Part shown: in pieces, positions 24,957-35,906 of the stretch
Position numbering within the stretch: position 1 is the first letter of the stretch
Layout: each line of letters begins with the position of its first letter
DNA from: Acridotheres tristis
Lineage: Eukaryota > Chordata > Aves > Passeriformes > Sturnidae
DNA length: 64,000 bases
NCBI GenBank assembly: GCA_037013685.1
Contig: CM072884.1
Span: 111,950,048 to 112,014,047, forward strand
Direction: 5' to 3'
Made by a program: the position numbers and the translations under genes
The notes under the pieces: generated by a model
The model's input: the letters and a program-made list of their open reading frames with translations, nothing else
Databases searched by the model: none
Told to the model about the DNA's origin: nothing

Positions 24957-25502
24957 CTTGGAAGAGAGTCCAGAGGAGGCAGCAGGATGAGCAGAGGAAT
25001 GGAGCAGCTCTGCTGGGAGGAAAGGCTGGCACAGCTGGGATTGTTCAGCCTGGAGAGGAGAAGCTTTGGGCTGAGCTCAGGGTGGCCTTGCAGGGCCTGA
25101 AGGAGCTGGGAAGAAAGATGGAAACAGAATATTCACAAGGGATGGAGTGACAGGACAAGAAGGGATGAGAGAAAGGGAAAGAGAGTAGGGTTAGATTAAA
25201 TATTGGGAAGAAATTCTTTAGTATGAGGGTGGGCAGGGCTGGCACAGGGTGCCCAGAGCAGCTGTGGCTGCCCCTGGATCCCTGGCAGTGCCCAAGGCCA
25301 GGTTGGACATTGGGGCTGGAGCAGCCTGGGACAGTGGGAGGTGTCCCTGCCATGGCAGGGGTGGCACTGGATGACTTTTAAGGACTCTTTCATTCTTTCT
25401 GACTGCCTTGCTGTCTTGTTTTTCTTTGAAGTTACATAGCAGGGGTGGAACTGAGTGATCTTCCAGTTCCCTCCCAACCCAAACCATTCTGGGATTCTCT
25501 CA
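24957..25502 (+). mobile_element. CR1 LINE 3' fragment with a split or doubled tail
   Basis: It starts upstream at AGAGTCCAGAGGAGGCAGCA and goes through GGCTGGCACAGCTGGGATTG and GGTTGGACATTGGGGCTGGA. At 25361-25385 it reads GGGGTGGCACTGGATGACTT. About 55 unrelated bases follow. At 25441 it reads AGGGGTGGAACTGAGTGATC and runs to the true end CCAAACCATTCTGGGATTCT. It is either interrupted by an insertion with a short target duplication or two CR1 ends joined. Confidence 0.88.
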
Positions 25503-26062
25503 AAAGTGCTGAGGCCTCCAAAATCACCCCTGGAAGTGTTTTCAGAGTCTCAGCACAGGCTCCTTCTCACCTAGGAGCATCTGGGTGTCCCCACTGTACT
25601 TCAAAGTAATAAATTCTGGGGAAGTTTCAGGTTTTTTCTTCATGGGCCACTTTTTCAGTGACAAACTCTGTGGGGAGGAAGCACTGATATCAAATTCACT
25701 ACAGCCTGCAGTGAATGAGGATGAGGATGAGGCTGAGCAAGTTTTGCAATGCCCTCATTATGAGCTGACCTTGTAGCAGCCTCTGTAATCCAAGTTGTGC
25801 TTATTAAATAAACTTTAGACATGTAGATATTTGGAGAATACATTTTTTCTCATTTATTTCCCTCTGAAACTCAGAAATATTGAACAGAGGAGTTTATATT
25901 ATGGGAGTGACACATGCAGGGTTTTACTGATTCCTAATCTGAATTTCTCTGACACCTTGCACTTCGGCACAACACAGGTGTTTTATGTCACCTGGGGAAA
26001 ATAGTAGCATAGTGAAAAGGAAAAAATGTGTTTCATACACTTATTTATGAACTTACATCTGC

Positions 26063-26780
26063 TTTCATCAGAGTCAATGGCTGGCAAAACTCCAATCAGC
26101 TTCAGTAGGAGTAGGGGATAAATTTAACTATCAAGTTAGCTTGATTTTAAGTAACACTGCATAAAGATGAGGCTTTCAGGTCCAAGGAGAAAATACTTTC
26201 TCAGCAGACATTTATCAGCTCAAGACTGGACAAAGTGTTCTTGAGTACCATGATTGTGTGTAGTCTTCACCGCTTTTTAATTTTTAATTTTTTTTCTTTT
26301 TTTTTTTTTTTGTAAGTTCCAGGTGTAACACAGTATATTTACAAAGGGCAAAAATAACAGGCAGCCGTGAAGAAAAACATCTCTGGTTTCATTTCAGACC
26401 TGGAGCTGGGGATGACTCACTGCAGAGCTGCACCCTTCATTCTGGGCACACTTTCCAAAAGCTGCTTTTCCAACCTGCTCCCCTGGTGGTTCAGAAATAA
26501 AGCAGACTCACAGAAAGCCCTAAAAAAATCCCTTTGTAGACAATCACTCTCTTGTTGTTCTGGGCACTAGAAACACCATTTTCTAGTGTCTGCTTGCATT
26601 TTCAGTTTTGCTTTCTGTACTGTAGAGGTTTGTTCCAGGCAGTTGAGTTTAGCCCTGGCTCAGTGGTTTAGGGCACACACTCAATTTGAAGTACCAGAGT
26701 AGTCCTGTTAAAGCCCATGGAGCTGATTCCATGCCTCAAGTTAAGCGTGGTCTTAGGAGATTTGATGGATGGGGGATTTG
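26063..26780. repeat. Probable ancient amniote dispersed repeat pieces
   Basis: At 26063-26118 the sequence AGTCAATGGCTGGCAAAACT with CAGCTTCAGTAGGAGTAGGG resembles an old repeat common in amniotes that reads roughly GTCAATGGCAAAACTCCCAT. At 26690-26775, AGAGTAGTCCTGTTAAAGCC and CCTCAAGTTAAGCGTGGTCT resemble another part of such repeats. The match is from memory and both copies are diverged. Confidence 0.4.
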
Positions 26781-27953
26781 CTTGTCCACCCACTGAGCTA
26801 AATGGACAAAGCTCCTGACCATCTGCTTCTGGATTTTAATGAAAAGTTATGACTTATTTATGATCTCCTTCCCCACCCCTGTCTGTTTATATTCAGATCA
26901 GAAAACCATCTCAGAAGCCCTGTCAGATTGCCAAAAGCTGTGTGCTACTGGATCTTTCACATCATTTACTGCTCAGTGTTTACAAGAGTGTTTTAAATGC
27001 ACCATTGCTTGTAGAAGTGCTGTAGGCTGCTGCTGATGGGATATTTCACTTTGGAGTCCCTTCATCCCAAGCTTCTTTCCCCAGAAAAAGCCTCAAAGTT
27101 AAATAACTGTGCCAGTTAAACTAAAGGATGTTTCTAGCTCTCTGTTTCCTAAAAATTCAGTGAATGGGCCAAATAGTTCTTTGTAACAGAATTGCTTTTT
27201 GGAGTCAGGGTCCACATCTGCACAGGTATAAGAGCAGGTGGTAGAGGATGTTTCCAAATATCCATAATTTAAAGTGCAGGCTCACTCATGCATTTATGCC
27301 ATTTGTATTTGTGAAAGGGAAGCAGAAGAAGCCAACATTTCACTCACAAGGAATCATCACAAAAGCTCTCCTTCAGCATTTATGTCTGAAACAAAAGGCA
27401 GCTTTGTTTTGCTCTGCTCTGTTTGGACAGAAATAGGCTGCATCCCAGAGTTATATTTAGTGGTGTGTGGTAGGAGAGCAAAACTAAACCTGAGAAAATA
27501 CTGCCCAAGTGCTCTGGTTGTGAGAGGGAGGGCTGAATTCAGTGGCAGGTGCTGACTGTGTTTTCCCTTGTGGTTGTTTTTCAGCCCTGGGGCTGACAGA
27601 GCAGTTGCAGGGTTTTTACACAGGGCAGAATTGAATAAGTGGTGTGTTTAGAGGCATCCTGGGAAAAGTGTGTGAAGCCAAAGTTTTCCAGGCAACATTC
27701 AAGGCCCTCTTCCTTCTCCTAAAGATGATGTTGTCAACCATTGAACGATCTCTGTGATATATTTTATTTTAAAACTGAAAGTCAGCAGCAGTGATGCTAT
27801 ACTTTATATTTTCTTTTAGTATTTAAGATGTGTACTAATTTTTCAGCTTTCCAATTACTGGTTCTCTTTTTTTAAAACACTCATGTGAGAATGATAACTG
27901 GATTAGTTCCTGAACCATGGTAGTGCTGAGCAGTCAACACAACTGAGTCACAG

Positions 27954-28245
27954 GGATTAAAAGGGGCTCCAAGAGAGCTGGAGAGGGCCTGGAGGGACAG
28001 GACAAAGGGGAAAGACCTTAAATTGAAGGAGGGCAGGGATGGATGGATATTGGGAAGGAATTGTTTCCTGGGAGGGGCTGGGATGGAATTCCCAGAGCAG
28101 CTGTGGCTGCCCCTGGATCCCTGGCAGTGCCCAAGGCCAGGTTGGACATTGGGACAGTGGGAGGTGTCCCTGCCATGGCAGGGGATGGAGCTGAGTGATC
28201 TTGAAGATCCCTTCCAACCCAACCCATTCTGTGATTCCGTGATCC
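27954..28245 (+). mobile_element. CR1 LINE 3' fragment with intact tail
   Basis: It runs from GGATTAAAAGGGGCTCCAAG through CAGAGCAGCTGTGGCTGCCC and CCATGGCAGGGG to CCAACCCATTCTGTGATTCC. The tail grades into a 16-bp tandem of TGATCCCATGGATCTA (28239-28270). Confidence 0.92.
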
Positions 28246-29290
28246 CATGGATCTATGATCCCATGGATCTTGCCTGTTGTTTAGTGAGAGCACAGCACAA
28301 TTTCAGGAGTTAAATGGCAGGACTAAAGGAAAGCTTGTTAGTAATGAGGTATTGGTAAAGAAACCAAACCCCAGCTAACACCCTTCTTCCCTTGCCAAAC
28401 AACCTCTTTACATTTAAAGGTATTTCCCATGGCCGAGTTCTTTATTTTGATTTTTGTAACAATTTTTCTCCCTCTGATGAAACACGTTGTAGACATTAAA
28501 TTAAGGGACAAATATGTCTGTGTCTGCCAGAAAGAAAACTGTGATGCAATTAAAATGCCATTAGGGAACCCCTTGTGGGATGTTAAACCTAAAGACTCTA
28601 TTCAGAAAGCAAAGCCAAAATTAAAGAGGTGTCTGGTTGCAGATCCTCTGCAGATTTCCCTGTCTTGACTACAGTACCATGGAGACTGAGCTAGTCAGGA
28701 GCTGAAAGGTTTTTCCAGTCATGCGTGTGGCATTTTGAATCATGGCTTTGGCAAATGTTCCTTTTTTTTTTTTTTTTGGTGAGCCTTACATAGGAATGTG
28801 AATACATTGCATGACATGAAGTGCAACTGAGTGTGGAGCAGCGATGGCAGTGGAGGTGGGCAGCTCTCCAAGCCTGGGACTGCTTGGACAACAGCAACTA
28901 AGAATAGTTTTGCCCCAGAAAATATGCAATAAGTGCATTTCTGTGATTCTAAGTTGTCTGTGAGATGTTTGGAGAGGGAAATGCAGCTCCTTGCAGCCAC
29001 CAGGCTGAATAAATTCATGACCGAGGCTCCATTCCATGTCTGGACATAAATTATTAGTATTTATAATTTCTAGAGAGATATGAGAGCCTGATCCTTTGAT
29101 GATAGAAATAAATCTATGGTCCATTGAACCTGGTTGGTGTTTTTAGACAACTGAAGGAATCTGCAGAGTCACTGGGTGGGGGGTACTGGGTTTTCCAGGT
29201 GCTTGACTCTCAGTTTTCCATTTCATTCCTGGTAATATTAATAAAGACTGGAATAATAATAAATAAAAATCTTTTTTTTTGTCTGCCTAG

Positions 29291-29442
29291 GAATTCTCCA
29301 GATGACTGCAGCGTGGCAAAAGGAGGGAAGATGGTCAGCAGCTCAGACAGTGTTGGGATGAACTATGGCAACTACATGGAGGAGAAGCACGTTCCACCCC
29401 CAAACATGACAACCAACGAAAGAAGAGTCATTGTGCCAGCAG
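29291..29442 (+). CDS. ERG: ERG coding exon B (linker before PNT domain)
   Basis: The exon is 152 bp, following a T-rich tract and CTGCCTAG, and ends GCAG|GTTAGA. Its first base completes the Arg codon of exon A. It then encodes residues 74-123, from [15 protein letters not shown] to [11 protein letters not shown], and leaves one base of an Asp codon. The segment is a conserved linker leading into the Pointed domain and contains the [11 protein letters not shown] block typical of ERG and FLI1. The donor GTTAGA is the weakest in the gene because position +3 is T, although the exon ends in a good CAG. This makes inefficient splicing or regulation possible, but nothing in the sequence proves it. 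Confidence 0.96.
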
Positions 29443-32400
29443 GTTAGACCCTCTACACCAAAACTGCAAGCCAAAAAATCTGCATTTCCCTCAGGCCCAC
29501 TAAGATTATTTACCAGGGTTTGGAGAAAAGTAGCGGTGCTGGTGATGAGGAGGAAAAGAGCTGTAATTTTTAGGGCTTAATGAGAGAATGAGCTGAGGAA
29601 GATCACACTGAGGACAGTCCTCAGTCTGTTTTTCCCATTTCAGCAGCAGAATGAGCTGAGAACAGATCTTATCTGACTCCTGTAGCTCCTTTTGGAGGAT
29701 TTCACCCTAAAGTGGGCAAAAGGAAGAAGCACCTCTGTTTCTTATCCTTTGGATAAACTTGGTACAGGATGTGTGGGAGAGAGAGAGAGAGAGAGAAAAA
29801 GGATCACTGTAGCACAGATTATCTTTGAAAATACCAAAAAGTAGCTTCTATGGGATCAAACAGTGCATGAAAAGCCTTTATGTGGGTTATCCCCTGAGTC
29901 TGGGCAGCATAAAACATTTTAATAAGCAAACTGACAACTCCACTGCAATGTAAGAGCACAGTTGAGAAATTCTTGGTCAGCCTTGGCTGTGGGATTCAAC
30001 AGTTGATGGGACAAGAAGGCTGCTGCCTTGTCCTCCAAACAAACCTGGAATATTTTGCAGAATAATTAGCGTGCCTGTTTCCAAATCACAGCATCACAGC
30101 ATCTGTGGGTGCTCCTAAATAAACCACAGGATATGCACAGGGTAAACTCAACACCTGCAGCCAGGAGAGAATGTTTTGCTGCTGGTTCCTCTCCAGCAGA
30201 GAGGTGCCAGTCTGAAATATTTCTGCCTCTGCCATGTTGCTTAATATTCTTACAGTTTTTCAGTTGCTTAGACGTGCAAGAGTACTGACTGTGGCCAATT
30301 TTGCAAGCTGTGATTATTTCAGTTATTTGTCAAGAAAGGTATGGACAAATCTGTTGCAGTGTCCCCTGCAATGGTATTGTCAATTCTGCTCTGGAGACAG
30401 GAGAGTGATGCTCTGAATAAAGAATATCCTGCCAACACTGAAATACACAGCTTTTGAATGTTCTCCTAAAACATTTCTCTTCCTGGTATTTGGTACTTTT
30501 TAAAAAAAGTGTTTTAGTAATCCTTAGCATGGTTAGCTCAGCAAGGGATTTTTGTTTTTAGTGTATTCCTAGAGGTGTGTTTTGAGGTGGATCTGAGTGA
30601 CTTTCAAGGAAGAAGATGGTCACAGTCACAGCCTTGATGTTTTGAGGTCACTTGAAGAAATTACTGGGTAAAAATCAATTAGTTTTGATTATTATGTAGG
30701 CAGTGTGCAGGTCATGTGGTGAAGTTAGAAGTAAAATTCAGATTTCAGCTGTGGTAACTTTATCATCATTAAGGAGTGTTTAAAAATTAGAGACAATGAA
30801 AATATTTTGGTAAATTTCCTGGTGTTTGGTTGTTTAATTCAAAGCAAACTGAAGTTTTCAGAGTTCTCTGGGGTAGGTGTGGGCAATCTCAACCAGACCC
30901 AAGGTTTACCACCAGACTTGCATCCCTCTAGATTCCTGCTTATTTCATCCCAGATGAGGCATTATTTTAAGTGGTTTTTTGGTGGAATTCAGGAGGTCTC
31001 CACCCCTTTCAGACCACCTGGAAAAACAGTGAGAATAGAGGGAATGGCTCTGTAATTAAGCCACAGAAAAGCTATTTAGGGTGCCATTCATGTCCCAGAT
31101 TTTCATGGGATGGACAGCAGCCAATCGACCTCCATGTGCTCCATTCTCAGCCTTGAAGATGCCACAAAATCAGAGAGTCATTAAGATGATAAGGAAGAAA
31201 GTCTTGAAGAAATTTTTTCCCCTTGGCTTTAATCTTTTCTCTGTAAAAAGTATAAATTCTTCATGGTATGAGCTGAGGCACCTTTGTCTTGTCTGTTCCT
31301 TACTCAAGAACGAGGAAAAGTAGAATGGGAGAGAAATAGAAAATGAGAAGTTCAGAGGGAGGGGAAAAAAAAAGCTTAAGTTAAAATTAAAGATTCATTT
31401 AAAAATATTTTGCTAGAATTCTGGACTGTTTGGGACTCTTTTTCCCCAGATGATTTTGCCAGTACTTCAGGTATTGAGTACAAACCCACACAGGTGTAGC
31501 AATGTACAGCACAGCAGTCTGGGAAAAAAAATGCAGAATATTTTAATATTCTAATATTATTAATTAGAGACTCACTCTAGATTGTGAAACAACTGCCCGA
31601 ATCTGTGAGTTCTTCCTTAGCCTGCACCCAAGAAAGATTCTTTCAGGCACAAGTGGAAATTTCACTTGAATAAAGATAAGGGTTGGAGAGAGAGTTTTGG
31701 AAATTGTCCAGCTACAGCTTGCAGTGCTGTCATGGGCCAGAAGTTCTGTCAATCTGTGGCTAAAAAGGCATAAAAACAAAGAGGCAGAAGAGCTGAGTGG
31801 GAGCAACTAACATATAGCTAATGTTTTTTTAAGATTGAGTCTTTTATTTTTTTAGTTATATTGGTAACATAAGTAGAATTTGTAATTGAATTGAAAGGCT
31901 TAGAAAAAAGCTGAAAAACTTCAACTGTTGTGGCTAATTTAATAATTTGAGGGGAACTTTTTACTCTTTGAATATTTGAGTTCCATGTTTTTGTTGTTTG
32001 GTTTAATTCCATTATTATTGATTTGTGGGTTTTGCTAGATTCATTGGTGAAGAGAGCTATAGCATTTAAAGGTTCTTTGCTTAGTATAGATGATGCCTAG
32101 AGGAGCTGGAACAGAAGCTAGACAGAATTAAGAGGAATAAACTGGATTTTTATTGTGGAGCCTTCAAAGGCCACACCCTGGCCCTGCTCAGATGGCTCCA
32201 AGATGGAAACAAAAGAGAGCTTGGGCATGAGATCTCACATTTTTATAGGTTTTAGTCCATTTGCATACAGAAGTCAGCTGTCCAGTTAATAGCCTCAAAT
32301 CATGACATTTCATCCTCCTTACTTGCTTGTCTGCCCTCCTCTTTTCACATTGTTTATGCTTAGGGTCTGAAGTTTGAAGATACTGTCCTTGAGTCCCCAA

Positions 32401-32722
32401 CTGGAATAGGACTGGTTTGTCTTCACCACCCTGTGAAACCATCCTAGTAACCCTTAATATATAAAACTAAAAGCTGCACACCCAAGCAGAACAAAAAAAC
32501 TTAAAACTTAAGGCAGCATAAGTTGTTTTTTTTTCAAGGGAGAGGGAGCTCACTCAGCAGCACAGGGTTTATTGTTAGCTCTGCACCTTTGTTCTCCCTT
32601 GCACTCAGCACAGCAAATTAATCCCTCCAGCAGTCAGGGGAAGAGGGGGGGTTATTTTGCAGTGCTCCAGTGGTCAGGAATTGCCCTTCCCTGCCTGAGG
32701 TCGTGCTGTGTGTCCCCTGCAG
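29443..32722 (+). other. ERG: ERG intron between exons B and C (3.3 kb)
   Basis: Mostly single-copy. It has a GA microsatellite at 29777-29796 and a solo LTR at 32094-32515. No extra exon is visible. Confidence 0.85.
32094..32515 (-). mobile_element. Solo LTR of an endogenous retrovirus, minus strand (copy 2)
   Basis: It is homologous to 13180-13605. Shared words (+ strand) include TTTTATAGGTTTTAGTCCAT against TTTTATAAGTTTTGGTCCAT. AAAACTTAAGGCA is shared exactly. Read on the minus strand it starts TGCTGCCTTAAG. It has a TATA-like ATAAAAATG and an AATAAA before CAGTTTATTCC, and ends CTCCTCTAGGCA. No internal viral genes adjoin it. It stops about 207 bp before ERG exon C. Confidence 0.78.
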
Positions 32723-32926
32723 ACCCCACGCTGTGGAGCACCGACCACGTGCGCCAGTGGCTGGAGTGGGCGGTCAAGGAGTACGGGCTGCCAGACGTGG
32801 ACATCCTGCTCTTCCAGAACATCGATGGCAAGGAGCTCTGCAAAATGACCAAGGATGACTTCCAGAGGCTCACCCCCAGCTACAATGCAGACATCCTCCT
32901 GTCACACCTACACTACCTCAGAGAGA
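32723..32926 (+). CDS. ERG: ERG coding exon C (Pointed/SAM domain)
   Basis: This 204-bp exon follows TGTCCCCTGCAG and ends GA|GTAAGC, in phase 1 at both ends. It encodes almost the whole Pointed (PNT, SAM-type) domain, residues 124-191. It starts [18 protein letters not shown], continues through [18 protein letters not shown] and ends [10 protein letters not shown]. This is a five-helix protein interaction domain that in ETS factors supports self-association and partner binding. The exon is GC-rich compared with its AT-rich introns. The reading frame stays open for 81 bases into the following intron, to a stop at 33007, so intron retention would give a protein with a PNT domain but no ETS domain. 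I do not know whether that happens. Confidence 0.97.
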
Positions 32927-35834
32927 GTAAGCCAGCCCTGCTGTCGTGCCTGCAGTCGGTCCTCCGTTTATTGCTGTCAATAATTGGGTTTACAAGTGTC
33001 TGTTGCTAATGTTGCTGTTCCTAAGAACATTACAACCCAAAATCCTGTTGGGTTCGATGGAAGGATTCCTATTAATCTCATTTTAAACGTGTTTCACTCA
33101 TGTTTATCAAAGAGAAGAATTAGGGGCTCTTTTATATATCCATCTCAGAGAAAAATCGAGTTGAAGCTCAGCATATTCAGCAGGAAGAAAAATCACATGG
33201 GGTTCAGTGCTAATGTTTTTTCTGGTCACATACTCATTTCTTTCCATTTTAACTAAAGGAGAGTGCAAACATTGATTCATAAAGTGAATTCCAGGCATGA
33301 TTCTAAGGACTGGCAGCAGTTTGATGTGCTCTGAGTAGGATCGGGAAGATTCAACTGAATTGAATAAAAAAAAAAATTCTGTAAATTCATGGGAAAAAAA
33401 GGAACAGTCCCTGAAGTCCAAATGCAAATTAGCTGTAGTGCATGGCTAGAATTTCAATGGGAAAAAAGGGACTAGGGATTACCTGGATTGAGGGCTTTCA
33501 CCTAAGCGTGAGGAAAATTTGCCTCAGTTTAAAGAAGTTAAAATGAACGTGGTTTTTAGAGGAAAAAACCACCAAGCATTGCAACACCAGTGCGGTGCAG
33601 TCTCCTCCACACGCACACTGTCAATAACCAGCCAGAAATTTTGTGCATTCATAACAATATATTAAGATATTGGATAAATGAATGCCCTAATTTACCCTGT
33701 AGCCCACACACCTCCCTCCAAACTGCAGGCTGTCGATAGATTCACATTCAGGCAATCCTGTCAGGGGAAAATATGGTTTAAAAAGATAATTCGCGATTTT
33801 TTTTACATTTTGGTGTTGCTTTTTGTTTTGTTTTGTAGCTCCTCTTCCACATTTGACTTCAGATGATGTTGATAAGGCCTTACAAAACTCTCCACGGTTA
33901 ATGCATGCTAGAAACACAGGTAATGCTGGCACTGCTCCCACTGCTGTAGGTCATCTTCTAAAAGCACAGGATTCCTTCCCATGGGCTGCTTGCTAAAAAA
34001 AATGGAAGTGGTAAATCAGGAGGGAGGCAAGAGAATCCCCTCCCCTGCTGTCTGTGTGTTTTCTGCACAGACACACAGAGAAAAGGTGAGATCACGCAGG
34101 GCCAGGTGGTGCAAAAATGCTGCAAAAATTCCTTGTGTCCTGCCAGAGAACGGGGTCCCTGACACAGCATAAAAACTGCAGGTTTGGGGCCTTTTACCCC
34201 AGGATTTTTTGGTCCTTCTGTCCATTCTACTGTCAGATCTAATCCAAGGATCCCTGGAAGCTTCTTGGAGCTCCGAAGTGCTTTGGGCTCTGGGGAATGG
34301 GGATGTCTCCCTCCCCATGACCTAAATGTGGTGTAAATCAATAAAATCGCTCTTTAGGCATTTAGCTCATCTCATTTTCTACCTGCTGTGGGACTTGAGC
34401 TGGGAATTCCACTGAGTCTGATGGTGTAATCGCCACTAAGTCTGTTCTGAATTTAAAATTATTTTTGTTGATATTCACCCTTCTGTTAATTTGGCCCAGG
34501 AAAGTGTTGAGTGTAGGCAGGAGGATGACACATGCCTCATCTGTCTTTCAGTATGCAACTTAAAATATTTATGAAAATAATTCAGAATCTATTTTAACTT
34601 GCTCTAACAGTTGTGCAATAGAGGATGGCATGGAATTGTACAAATAATGTGGTTTTTATCCCTACAGAAGACGTTTGGAATATTGCATGATCATGCCTGA
34701 GGGTGTTAGCTACCTACAGTGACCAGAAATAACAACTCTCTATGAGAAAGGAAAAAGATAATACAAAGGATAATGCAAAGGAAAAAGAAAACAAAACTTG
34801 GATTGCAATGCTTCTTGATATTTTATTTTGCTTTTCACTCTGAGTTTCATAGCAATTCACTGGATTAGAAGATCTTTCCCTGAGATTAGAGGTTTGCCAC
34901 TGGTCATAGTGGCAAACAAAGTCCTTCTGTGGGCTCTAGGCCTGCTGCAAACCCCACCAAAGGCAACAAAGTTTTTTTCCATTTACTTTGATGTGGTTTG
35001 GAATAAGATTTAAGACCTTTTTAAAATAGATGGACTTGATGGTATTTTCCATCTCTGGCTTTAGAGATTCTAATTTGCCAAGCAGCTTCCACTTACAGAT
35101 ATCCAAGTGTTGTTCAGCAGGTTCTGTGTGTTATCTTTTTCTCTATGTGTGCACTGACAATGATATCCCGAAATTAATTTCACCAAAATGAGATTATCTG
35201 TCATTGGGGAGTGTGAATAATGTCGTGCTGATCATCAGCTCATGAGGAATTAGTTGTTCAATTTTCAGTGAACCTCAAAAGAGTTAGAAAAAAGTTCTTG
35301 AAATCAGCAGTAATTGACCTTTTTGATGTTCCTGGGGAGGGTTGTTAGAAGTCCATTGGTGTAGTCAGAGCAATTTCAGTGCCTGGGAAAAGGGAGATTC
35401 CATTTCCTACATCAAGCCAATATTTCTCATTTTTTTCACTCTGGGGAAGATTAATGAGATATCTGAGGGTCTGACCCAAAAGTCTCTGATGAAAATATGA
35501 ACCTTTCTGGGAATGCACTAATGGAGGCAGAGGTTTTATTTCAGAGGATACAAAGCCACCTTCCCAGGTGGAGCTGGTTGTGGTAGAAGGGATTTCCTGA
35601 GCTTGAATGTCTCCTTCTTAAAACAGATTTTGCACAGACTTTTATCAAGTAATTTGAATGGATTTACGTAGATGTAAAGATTATTGGAATGAACTTTTAT
35701 ATATAACAATCCAAAGGCAGAAATTAGTTATTCAGAGTCTTCATTCATTCATTCTACAGGAGGGGAAAATATTGGTGGATTTAGGGACTGTGGAAATGGA
35801 TCTTTAGGTGTTATGTCCTCTTCTTTCTCTTCAG
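32927..35834 (+). other. ERG: ERG introns around exon D
   Basis: The introns are 912 bp (32927-33838) and 1915 bp (33920-35834). No mobile element is recognised in either. Both flank cassette exons, so they may carry splicing enhancers or silencers. The T- and TTTTG-rich run at 33795-33838 serves as the acceptor of exon D. Confidence 0.7.
33839..33919 (+). CDS. ERG: ERG coding exon D (81-bp, 27-residue cassette exon)
   Basis: The exon is 81 bp, after a TTTTG-rich tract ending TTTTGTAG, with donor AG|GTAATG. Both ends are phase 1, so skipping it removes exactly 27 residues without a frame change. It encodes TPLPHLTSDDVDKALQNSPR and then LMHARNTG, the region just after the PNT domain. From memory of the literature, a chicken ERG variant (C-1-1) lacks a 27-residue segment and is typical of articular cartilage. 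This exon has the right length and place to be that segment. In mammals an 81-bp exon at the same position is also skipped in some transcripts. Confidence 0.96.
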
Positions 35835-35906
35835 GAGGTGCCACTTTTATTTTTCCAAACACATCAGTTTATCCAGAAGCAACACAAAGAATTGCAACCA
35901 GGCCAG
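35835..35906 (+). CDS. ERG: ERG coding exon E (72-bp cassette exon)
   Basis: This 72-bp exon lies between CTTTCTCTTCAG and AG|GTATGA, in phase 1 at both ends. It encodes GATFIFPNTSVYPEATQRIA and then TRP, residues 220-242 plus split codons. In human ERG the matching 72-bp exon adds 24 residues to the central region. Its inclusion is regulated there, with high inclusion linked to prostate cancer. The intact splice sites and frame show that the exon is retained in this bird. It is easily missed by ORF searches because no long ORF covers it. Confidence 0.95.

Larger units (their letters stand above)
17461..29290 (+). other. ERG: ERG intron between exons A and B (11.8 kb)
   Basis: It contains CR1 fragments at 21389, 24957 and 27954, a TTTC-rich tract, an unexplained G-poor block and an old amniote-type repeat, all listed separately. 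The stretches 17461-21385, 22440-24320, 25505-26060 and 28260-29285 look single-copy, with no exon. Confidence 0.85.

Noticed and set aside
26640..26760. tRNA-like start (TAGCCCTGGCTCAGTGGTTTA)
   Set aside because: It slightly resembles a tRNA D-arm, but no anticodon stem, T-arm or consistent folding follows. An old dispersed repeat is a better explanation.
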